Shown here piece by piece: positions 56,972 to 64,000 of a stretch of DNA of 64,000 bases. The stretch's first letter is position 1, and every line of letters begins with the position of its first letter. Under the pieces are notes generated by a model. The model did not search any database. It was not told the origin of the DNA and saw nothing but the letters and a program-made list of their open reading frames with translations. The stretch lies in contig NZ_ATWV01000006.1 in NCBI RefSeq assembly GCF_000421345.1, forward strand, positions 62,001 to 126,000, read 5' to 3'. Source of the stretch: Treponema bryantii NK4A124. Lineage in GTDB: Bacteria > Spirochaetota > Spirochaetia > Treponematales > Treponemataceae. The position numbers and the translations under genes are program-made.

Positions 56972-57607
56972 CTATACCAGCGTGCTGAAAACTTTTTCAA
57001 CCTTGTTCTTATCTGAATTAATCAATTCCTTCATTTTAATTCTAGCTTCAGCATCTCGCTGATTGTATTTTTGATTAAACTCATGATAATCAACAGGAAT
57101 TATTTCTCCTGTCTTATGAATACTTGCGAAAGCTTTTTCAGACTTCAAACACCACTGGATTCCAAGTCCACCAAGCTGCATAAGTTCTTCAAGGATATCA
57201 ATATCAACTTCATCACGAACAAAAGCTTTTGCAATATAGAAATATGAAGCATTTGCTCGCCAGCCTTTTATGACATCAGCTGAAATTGTATCTTTTCCAT
57301 ATTTTGCAATAAACTTTGGAACAAGAACTTTATATCGTTTTGAATCAGCAGCGTCTCTATGCTTCATCAATTCACTAAGCCAGCAAAGAATATTTTCTTT
57401 TTCATAATCAAAAACTGATAAATCGCTTGTATCCAAGTCAAAGGTATGAACATATCCACTTTCAGAATCCGGTTTACAAACCGCCCATTCTTTAGCAAGT
57501 TCCAGATCAGCAGTTAGATAAAAACCTTTACCGTAATCATGACGTTCTTCGCCAAGACCAAAGGTCGGAGTAACTATTTTGTCTGGACTTCCATGGTATA
57601 AAATCAT
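56972..57607 (-). CDS. DUF3990 protein (ADP-ribosyltransferase-like)
   Basis: 211 residues. MILYHGSPDKIVTPTFGLGE, HDYGKGFYLTADLELAKEWA, and SGYVHTFDLD are the DUF3990 core, related to ADP-ribosyltransferases. An intact version of the truncated gene at 38000. Likely the toxin of a two-gene module. Confidence 0.75.
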   Translation of the reverse strand: MILYHGSPDKIVTPTFGLGEERHDYGKGFYLTADLELAKEWAVCKPDSESGYVHTFDLDTSDLSVFDYEKENILCWLSELMKHRDAADSKRYKVLVPKFIAKYGKDTISADVIKGWRANASYFYIAKAFVRDEVDIDILEELMQLGGLGIQWCLKSEKAFASIHKTGEIIPVDYHEFNQKYNQRDAEARIKMKELINSDKNKVEKVFSTLV

Positions 57608-57658
57608 ATCTTTTTCCTTATTCGAATTATAACATTAAACAACAGAAATCGCTAGATT

Positions 57659-58051
57659 TTAGATTTTCTTCTTGGAACATATAAATTTTGCATAAACTTT
57701 TGCAACTTCGTTATAATCCTGACATCTGATTCTCTGCCCACTTGTATAATTATGGAAGAGCATTGCGGACAATGCTGACTTTTGATAAATACGTTTTCCG
57801 AGAGAAAAGGCTATTTGTTTCGCAACTGCCATTTCATGCCTTGAACAAACTATTGTAATTTCCGGTTCATGCATTGTTTTGGAATCATACCGAAGCCCTA
57901 CAAGACGATGAATACAGCTGTCATCAGAGACTAGAAAATCTGATGATTTGATGCCATCCTGGAGTTTTTTAAAAGAGATTTTATTACTAAAATTATAAAC
58001 CGCAAATGTATTCCAGATTTCTTTATCCATATTATCAGCTAGGTCTACCAC
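57659..58051 (-). CDS. Hypothetical protein, 130 aa
   Basis: Cys/His containing (IVCSRHEMAVAKQIAFSLGK), unrecognised. GTG start at 58051 overlaps the upstream gene; ATG at 58030 is possible. Last gene of the terminal operon. Confidence 0.5.
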   Translation of the reverse strand: MVDLADNMDKEIWNTFAVYNFSNKISFKKLQDGIKSSDFLVSDDSCIHRLVGLRYDSKTMHEPEITIVCSRHEMAVAKQIAFSLGKRIYQKSALSAMLFHNYTSGQRIRCQDYNEVAKVYAKFICSKKKI

Positions 58052-59643
58052 ATCGAATCCAATAATTTTTTCCTTAAACCAGGATTCTTTTCTTCTGCTT
58101 TTTTAGCATATATACCAATATTATTTACACTCTGCAACATATCCTTATATGCTTCTTTTTCAAATTGAATTGATTGCTCGGCAATTTTTAACAATTTTTT
58201 TGCAGAAGACTCTGTATTAGCTATTTGAATCCACATTTCTTGTTGACGATAGAAGATTTTAGCATTTAATAATTCATTTTGTTCTATAAATAATTCTATT
58301 CTTTTGTACTCAAGCGTAGATTTTTTTACTTCCATACTTACATCAGTACTAATTGCAATTGCAAAACGGCCAATACCTACAAAATTAACACGTAATATAA
58401 TATCCTTTATAAATAATGGACTGCCAATTTGGCCTGCGTTTTTAACCGCAGAACGAATTGTTGCATCTGCAAGATCAAATGCAGTAAACGTACCGGTAGA
58501 AATAGTTAGCATTCTTATGATAGTGCGATTTTTAAAAGGAAGAATGTTTTTCCAGTCTAATTTATAAAAATCATTTTTTAATTTGTATTCAGCAATAAAA
58601 TGTCTAATTGTATAAAAACCCCTAACTAAGGCTTCATTTATTACCACAGGAACAGCTTGCCTTTTAAGTTCATGTTTTAAGGCATTTTCAGTTCTAATAT
58701 CAAATTTACTAGAGGCACCTTCAAATAAACTATTAAGAATCCCTAAATCAATTTGTTTTTTTCCTGTACCAATTCCATTTTGATAAACTTTTCTTAAATT
58801 TTCTGAAAAATTTGAATCTTTAAAACAAGGAAGTGCAGATAATTCTTTTAATAATGACATTACAGGACCAGGCAAGCCAGCACCACCATGTTTAGAAGTG
58901 CCAGAACCTGCTATATCGCTCATCCAATGTCCTTTAGCATTTGCAATAGTTTTTGCAACTGTAATAAACCAATTAATTATTCCACAAAAAAATTTTGTAA
59001 CTAGTGTTGTACCTTGTAGTTGCCCATAATCATTAACTAATATTGGAATAGAATACTTTGTGCTCGAATTATTATAATAAATTGTTTCACCTTTAAACTG
59101 AACCAATAAACAACAAATTAAGCCTACAATATTGGGATGATGGCAAAAATCATCGATATGATGAGTATTTTTTGTTATTCCAGAACCTGCAAGTTGTTCA
59201 AACGCACCATCACCAGGTAATGGATATTTTTTCTCTAAATATTTTATCGCTAAATCAAGTCTTTCTCCATTGCCCTCATGTGGTTGCCATCCTTTTTTCT
59301 TTGCAAATGCCATTACTTTTCTATTAATTTCTTCATTACTAATGGCTTTAGCATGTTCAAAATTCCATTCACCAACGAAAATTGAATCAATTATTCCAGA
59401 TAAAATGCCACTAGAAACTGCTACTATATAATCTAGACCATCTGCATGATTCGTTAATCGATCTATTTCAGAATTTAATTTTTCAATTTCAGTATCAATA
59501 CTTGAAATACGTTGATCTAATGCGTAAATATCTGAATTTTGTTCCTTTTTTATATAAGGAACAATTTCATACTCTACAGAAAAATTATCATCAGGGATTT
59601 CTTGCTTAAATTCAACTATTGATTTTTGTTCCAAAATATCCAT
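58045..59643 (-). CDS. Large unknown protein of the terminal operon, 532 aa
   Basis: N-terminal coiled coil (IDTEIEKLNSEIDRLTNHAD), then a hydrophobic region (AVSSGILSGIIDSIFVGEWN) and a conserved-looking stretch: DDFCHHPNIVGLICCLLVQF, GHWMSDIAGSGTSKHGGAG, LPGPVMSLLKELSALPC. Several hydrophobic segments suggest membrane contact. I recall similar unnamed proteins in gut bacteria but no function. The start overlaps 59616 by 28 nt. Confidence 0.6.
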   Translation of the reverse strand: MDILEQKSIVEFKQEIPDDNFSVEYEIVPYIKKEQNSDIYALDQRISSIDTEIEKLNSEIDRLTNHADGLDYIVAVSSGILSGIIDSIFVGEWNFEHAKAISNEEINRKVMAFAKKKGWQPHEGNGERLDLAIKYLEKKYPLPGDGAFEQLAGSGITKNTHHIDDFCHHPNIVGLICCLLVQFKGETIYYNNSSTKYSIPILVNDYGQLQGTTLVTKFFCGIINWFITVAKTIANAKGHWMSDIAGSGTSKHGGAGLPGPVMSLLKELSALPCFKDSNFSENLRKVYQNGIGTGKKQIDLGILNSLFEGASSKFDIRTENALKHELKRQAVPVVINEALVRGFYTIRHFIAEYKLKNDFYKLDWKNILPFKNRTIIRMLTISTGTFTAFDLADATIRSAVKNAGQIGSPLFIKDIILRVNFVGIGRFAIAISTDVSMEVKKSTLEYKRIELFIEQNELLNAKIFYRQQEMWIQIANTESSAKKLLKIAEQSIQFEKEAYKDMLQSVNNIGIYAKKAEEKNPGLRKKLLDSMW

Positions 59644-60521
59644 TTTTTATCTTTCTCCTTTTTATTGTCTTCTGCAACAGGTTTTTCTTGAATTGTATTA
59701 GATGTCTCATTCTTTTGAATTGTTTCTACAATATTATCTGCAGGTTCATCTTTTTGATTATTATCTGAAAAAGATTCAAGTTGTTTTTTTAGGATATCTA
59801 ATTCCTTCTGGAATTGTTCTTGTTGCTTTTCTTGTTGTTTGCGAAGCTCATCAATTAATTGTTGTTGTCTTTCTACCTGTTCTTGCTGTGAATGAACAAC
59901 TTCACTCAATTTATTATGTTTTGCCATCACATCCTGTTGATCATTCAGTTGTTGCATTACAGCTTGAAGCTCTTTTTGTGCAAAATCTGATAACTGCTCA
60001 TCAGAAGCACCTTTTAGTTGTAATTCAAGTTGTCTATAAACAGAACGATTTGCCGCAATACTACTTGTACCTAGCAAAAAAAGAGCTTTTGTCGCTTCTA
60101 TTATTTTTTCTTGTAATTTAGCTATTTTTGAAATTGCCTGAACACTTACATCATTAGCAATGGCCTGTTCTTTTTGTGCAGTCTGAAGAGCTTCGATAGC
60201 TCTTTTCTTTTTTCCAATTCCAGCTGATTTTTCAGCAGCTTTCTCTGCAGTTTCTAAGGCTTGCTCAGCACTTTGTTTTGCTTTGTTTGAAAGAGACAGA
60301 GTTTCTTTATATTCTCTATCAATAGCACAAACACAATTTATTTTTTCATCAACTTGAATTAAGAATGTTGAATCCAAAACAGTATTGTCATAATTTTCAA
60401 TACTAGTCTGAATTTCTGAAATATTTCCAGACTCAGTTGTTTCAGATTGTTTTTTGTACTTGCTATGTATTCTATCTCTGTAGGATGATTCATTTAGTTC
60501 AGATTTTATATCAAATATCAT
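59616..60521 (-). CDS. Coiled-coil protein, 301 aa
   Basis: From the ATG at 60521 (GGAG). Long heptad regions (Ala/Glu/Lys, then a Gln-rich QQEKQQEQFQKELDILKKQL) and a Lys-rich end. Probably structural. Confidence 0.65.
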   Translation of the reverse strand: MIFDIKSELNESSYRDRIHSKYKKQSETTESGNISEIQTSIENYDNTVLDSTFLIQVDEKINCVCAIDREYKETLSLSNKAKQSAEQALETAEKAAEKSAGIGKKKRAIEALQTAQKEQAIANDVSVQAISKIAKLQEKIIEATKALFLLGTSSIAANRSVYRQLELQLKGASDEQLSDFAQKELQAVMQQLNDQQDVMAKHNKLSEVVHSQQEQVERQQQLIDELRKQQEKQQEQFQKELDILKKQLESFSDNNQKDEPADNIVETIQKNETSNTIQEKPVAEDNKKEKDKKWIFWNKNQ

Positions 60522-60534
60522 TTTAGAACTCCTT

Positions 60535-61731
60535 TTATTCTTCATTATTAGAATCAGTAATTACATTCTCAGAAGAAATCATTTCTGAAGAATCAGTTCT
60601 TTCTTCTTCATTAATCAAAGTCTGTTTTTCAGGCGTTTTTTGTTTTACATCCAATGCATTTAATAAATCGCTTGATGAAAGTATTGTATTTGAAGTCAAA
60701 TATTCTCTTATTGTTTTTTTATTAAAATCCTCATCATCTGTCTTTGCATCGGCAGCGATTAGAATATAGGCAACCTCTGGTTTATTGTATTTTTCTAATG
60801 CATACATCAATGCTGTTTTTCCATCTTTATCTTTTTCGTTAACATTGGCACCTTTCTCTATGAGTAATTTGATAACTGAAGAATCCTGTTGATTTTCACA
60901 GGCATACATAAGAGCTGTTTTCCCTGTATCTGTTTGAGAGTTTACTTCATTAATATAATTAAATAATGTTAAAAGAACACCTGGATTTGGATTACATGAA
61001 CCTAGCATGGTTATTGTAAGACCAACAGAATTTGGAACTAAATCGGCACCACGTAATATTAAGTCTTCCATAACTGCAGGGTTCGGATTATAGCGTGCTG
61101 AATACATTAATGCGGTCCATTCATTGTTGTTTTTAATATTTAATTCTGCCCCTTTATCAAGTAAATATTTTACAGTACGAACATCAACATTGCATTGTGC
61201 AGCATACATTAATGAGGTTTTACCACTTTTATTAATATTGTTAATATTATTTGTATTATCGATTGCATGCTTAACAATTTCATAGTCATTACATTGAGTA
61301 ATAATTTTTATAAAAGGCAGATTACCATCATTATCTGGAATGTTCCAATATGATTGGGGGAGTATTGATAAAACATAATTAAATGTAGATATGTTATTAG
61401 CTTTTATAGCATAATCTAAACAATCACATCCACTTCCATCTTTTTCTATATATGAAGCACCCTTTTCAAAAAATAATTTACAATTTTCAATATCACCATT
61501 CTTCAAAACAATTAAAAATGGAGTAGCGTTATCTTGTGTATTATCGATTACAGGAAAGTATTTATTTTTACTTACGAATTTTGAAAATGCATCAAGTCCG
61601 CCTTTATTATATTCAGTCTGAGCTTTTTCAAATGCTTTTTCATCATCAGTCTTTTTATTTCCACATGAACTTAAAATAATAGTAAGTATAAAAACTTCGG
61701 ATAAAAGAAAAATGCGAATGTAACTTTTCAT
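60535..61731 (-). CDS. Ankyrin-repeat lipoprotein
   Basis: 398 residues. Signal peptide with lipobox (ILTIILSSCG). Ankyrin repeats: GKTSLMYAAQCNVDVRTVKY, EWTALMYSARYNPNPAVMED, GKTALMYACENQQDSSVIKL, GKTALMYALEKYNKPEVAYI. Outside-facing or periplasmic protein contact. Confidence 0.8.
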   Translation of the reverse strand: MKSYIRIFLLSEVFILTIILSSCGNKKTDDEKAFEKAQTEYNKGGLDAFSKFVSKNKYFPVIDNTQDNATPFLIVLKNGDIENCKLFFEKGASYIEKDGSGCDCLDYAIKANNISTFNYVLSILPQSYWNIPDNDGNLPFIKIITQCNDYEIVKHAIDNTNNINNINKSGKTSLMYAAQCNVDVRTVKYLLDKGAELNIKNNNEWTALMYSARYNPNPAVMEDLILRGADLVPNSVGLTITMLGSCNPNPGVLLTLFNYINEVNSQTDTGKTALMYACENQQDSSVIKLLIEKGANVNEKDKDGKTALMYALEKYNKPEVAYILIAADAKTDDEDFNKKTIREYLTSNTILSSSDLLNALDVKQKTPEKQTLINEEERTDSSEMISSENVITDSNNEE

Positions 61732-63315
61732 TTAAAAATCCCCCTCAGAAAATTTTTTTGCCAAATCGCCATACTTTTGTGCAATAGTAACTAGATTAAT
61801 TTTTATTACATTATTTGTTTCTTGCTTAGCAAGATTTACTACCTGTTCGGATGTATTTTTGAGAGTCTGTGTATAAGTCAAAAGTAAATTTTGTATATCT
61901 TTTTTATTATTTTTAGAATAACAGGCCTCTGTAGCTGTTTCTGTATATTTATTTATATTCGAATAAAACTCATTACAAAGACCTTGCTTCATTTCCTCAT
62001 CATCACCAGCACCATTCCAATTTGCAAAAATATTAGAAACATCTAAATCTGTAAATATTTTTTTGTATTCAGTAATAGAAGGAGTAGATTTCAATGTTTT
62101 ATAAGTATTTTGAGCAATACCAATAGCTTTACGATGTAATTTTTTCAAGTCTTCTGGTTTAGTAGATTTATCAATTTCTTCTCTTATTGTTTCTGTTTTA
62201 CCTCCATATTCTTTTATTTTTTCTAAATATGTATCTGTTAAATAATCAAGGATTTCCTTTTGATTCTTTTGCTTGGTGTTTGAAGTCTTTTTTTCAGCAA
62301 TTATTTTCCTGATAATTTTGGTAATGAAATAAATAAGAAAAAGGATGGTAATTAGTAAAAATATTTTTAAGATATATGGCCAAACTATTTTCAATCGTTC
62401 AGTACGAATATGATTCTCTTCAAAGACTTCACGTTTCCATTCTTTCTTGTACTCAAATATTTCTTCATTCTTTTTTTCTTCAAATTCTGAAGTAAGTTCT
62501 GCTCTTACTTCGTTTTTATATTTTTCTGCAAGAACTTCATTTTCAAGTGAAATTTGAGATCTAAGTTCTTTATCAAAGTTTTCTTTTTGTTCGTTATAAA
62601 CTTGTAAAGAAAGTTGTTCTTTTAAGGTTTCGATTTCTTGATTTTTCTTCTCCTCATACTTTGGGGCTAATTCTTTTTCAACATCAGACTTGAACTGAAT
62701 TTTTAATTTTTCGTTTTCTAATGAAATTTGTTCTCGTAATTTTGATTCAAGTTCTTTGACTTCTTTATTCTTTTTTTCTTCGAATTTTGGAATCAACTCA
62801 GTTTCAACTTCAGACTTGTATTTAGTTTTTAGATTTTCATTTTCTAATGAAATTTGCTCTCGTAACTGCTTTTCAAGTTCTTTAATTTCTTTATTCTTTT
62901 TTTCTTCATAGAGAAGAGTAAATTTTTCATTCAATTCATTAGTTACTGCTGTGCGAATTTCTTCACTTAATAGTTCCCGTTCATTCGTTCTAACGGCTTC
63001 AATTTCATTTTCATAGATTTCTTTTCGCTGTTTTTCCAGAGCTTCCGCAATACCTGCTTGATACTTTTGAGATTCTTCTTCTTTTACAGATTTTACTTCA
63101 TTCTGGCGAATTATTTTTTCGTCATTACGGATAGAATCTTCTGATCTTTTTATAGCAGTTTCATACTGTAAATAAATTTCCTGGAAGAATTGTTGATTAG
63201 TATTATATTGTATATTATTTATAGGAGCGTCATAATTAACATCATATAAATCATTGGATTCAGCAAAGACCATTACATTAAAAAGTAGAAATACAAGAAA
63301 AGCAACCTTTTTCAT
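61732..63315 (-). CDS. Exported coiled-coil protein with one membrane helix
   Basis: 527 residues. Signal peptide (KKVAFLVFLLFNVMVFAESN). Tandem repeats of about 43 residues (KELEKQLREQISLENENL type), a membrane helix (ILKIFLLITILFLIYFITKI), then a helical cytoplasmic-type domain. It could bridge the periplasm to the inside. Follows 63315 with a 1-nt overlap. Confidence 0.7.
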   Translation of the reverse strand: MKKVAFLVFLLFNVMVFAESNDLYDVNYDAPINNIQYNTNQQFFQEIYLQYETAIKRSEDSIRNDEKIIRQNEVKSVKEEESQKYQAGIAEALEKQRKEIYENEIEAVRTNERELLSEEIRTAVTNELNEKFTLLYEEKKNKEIKELEKQLREQISLENENLKTKYKSEVETELIPKFEEKKNKEVKELESKLREQISLENEKLKIQFKSDVEKELAPKYEEKKNQEIETLKEQLSLQVYNEQKENFDKELRSQISLENEVLAEKYKNEVRAELTSEFEEKKNEEIFEYKKEWKREVFEENHIRTERLKIVWPYILKIFLLITILFLIYFITKIIRKIIAEKKTSNTKQKNQKEILDYLTDTYLEKIKEYGGKTETIREEIDKSTKPEDLKKLHRKAIGIAQNTYKTLKSTPSITEYKKIFTDLDVSNIFANWNGAGDDEEMKQGLCNEFYSNINKYTETATEACYSKNNKKDIQNLLLTYTQTLKNTSEQVVNLAKQETNNVIKINLVTIAQKYGDLAKKFSEGDF

Positions 63316-64000
63316 TATTGAGCTTCTCCTTTGAAATCAAGAAATAGTGTATCCATATTAGTTAATTTTGACTGTTTATCTTTTAATTCTTTGTCTTGCT
63401 TATCACGAAGCATTGCAAGAGTTCCCATTAATTCAGAATCTGCTTCTTTATCTTCTTGCTGTAAATCACGAATAGTTTTTTCTAATTCCCGAGATTCATT
63501 TAGATAATTTAATTTTTCCTGACCTTTAGCTTCTTTCGAAAGTTCGAGCAAATGTTTTTTTTCAGAACGAGCACTTTCTAGACTTGTAAGAAATTTTACT
63601 TTTCGTGTCTCATTAAAAGATATTAAGGCTTGAATTTCAGAAGCATGTGTCTCTGTTACAACCGATAAGTATGAATTAAACATATCTTTCATTGTTGTTA
63701 ATGCTTCAACTTTGAATTGTCGTTCCTTTTCGGCTATTTCAACATCTCTCTTAGCATTTATTTCGACTTGTTTGGTTGCTTCTTTTGCCACCGCTTGCTC
63801 TGCTTCTGAACGCTCTTTAGTCTGTTTTATTTGACTTTCTTCTTGTATTTGAATTCTTCTTGTAGCTTCTATGTATTCATTTTTTTTAGCTTCCAAATCA
63901 GAGTTTTCCTTTATTCGAACACGCTCCGTTTCTGCTTTTTCTTCTATTTGGGTTTGTTTAATATTTGCTTCTTTTTCAAGTTGAAGACGAGTCGTCTCTT
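63315..64000 (-). CDS. Coiled-coil protein, partial (start beyond window)
   Basis: The frame stays open to the right edge. Long charged helices (RSEAEQAVAKEATKQVEINA, DVEIAEKERQFKVEALTTMK) and a C-terminal segment LTNMDTLFLDFKGEAQ. Its true start is outside the window. Confidence 0.7.
   Translation of the reverse strand, partial: ETTRLQLEKEANIKQTQIEEKAETERVRIKENSDLEAKKNEYIEATRRIQIQEESQIKQTKERSEAEQAVAKEATKQVEINAKRDVEIAEKERQFKVEALTTMKDMFNSYLSVVTETHASEIQALISFNETRKVKFLTSLESARSEKKHLLELSKEAKGQEKLNYLNESRELEKTIRDLQQEDKEADSELMGTLAMLRDKQDKELKDKQSKLTNMDTLFLDFKGEAQ

Noticed and set aside
1-64000. CRISPR array, prophage or insertion sequence
   Set aside because: No regularly spaced direct repeats with unique spacers, no phage structural or integrase genes, and no transposase with inverted ends were seen.

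Overview
This is chromosomal sequence from an AT-rich (roughly 40% GC) bacterium, most likely a gut or rumen Treponema or a related spirochaete. The grounds are flagellar-derived paralogs, the codon style and the spirochaete-like protein set; the assignment is inferred because no rRNA is present. No prophage structural genes, transposase or CRISPR array is visible. The window is almost entirely accessory: stress, RNA-repair, toxin-antitoxin and unclassified genes, with several families of repeated regulatory sites. REGION 1 (1-20.8 kb) is an island of poorly known genes. At least eleven copies of a 15-bp palindrome (TATCA-N5-TGATA) lie in front of its genes, and at least six of those genes also have an inverted repeat over the Shine-Dalgarno or start codon. 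It encodes two WYL regulators, three FliG-like proteins, a free-standing FlhA cytoplasmic domain, a MoxR ATPase with a VWA partner, two DnaB-like RecA-fold proteins, a PLD nuclease, a double-nuclease fusion, and six members of an apparently undescribed protein family. REGION 2 (20.9-36 kb) is an RNA-repair island. Its core is a single minus-strand unit from about 24,840 to 20,935: promoter - small RNA - rtcB - array of small RNAs with a complete tRNA-Thr - DUF2828/Ro60-like VWA protein - three more small RNAs - terminator. Most of these RNAs begin AAAG, end CTTG, close with a unit-specific terminal stem, and carry an RCAGCAA-like box just inside the 5' strand. One contains a circularly permuted tRNA whose ends lie at the anticodon position. 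Next to it are two WYL regulators and an operon with an RlaP-type nucleotidyltransferase, a primase-like protein, a HAD phosphatase of the RNA-repair type and a SLOG protein, then a PARG-like macro enzyme, small HTH regulators and a 2H phosphoesterase. A second palindrome, ATTNAAG-N5-CTTNAAT, recurs nine times here and probably defines a regulon separate from that of region 1. REGION 3 (36-57.6 kb) is mixed: a MarR/hydrolase pair, ferritin-like protein, truncated and intact DUF3990 modules, degenerate tRNA-like sequences, acetyltransferases, AzlCD exporter, two PIN-type toxin-antitoxin pairs, ADP-ribosylglycohydrolase, nitroreductases, flavodoxin and glutathione peroxidase. REGION 4 (57.6-64 kb) is a minus-strand operon running off the right edge. 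It encodes coiled-coil, ankyrin-lipoprotein and membrane-anchored proteins around a 532-residue protein of unknown function. Working model (inference): the WYL and HTH regulators sense RNA damage or attack and switch on RNA sealing and end processing, with tRNA-like RNAs acting as RtcB substrates, sensors or Ro-type scaffolds.
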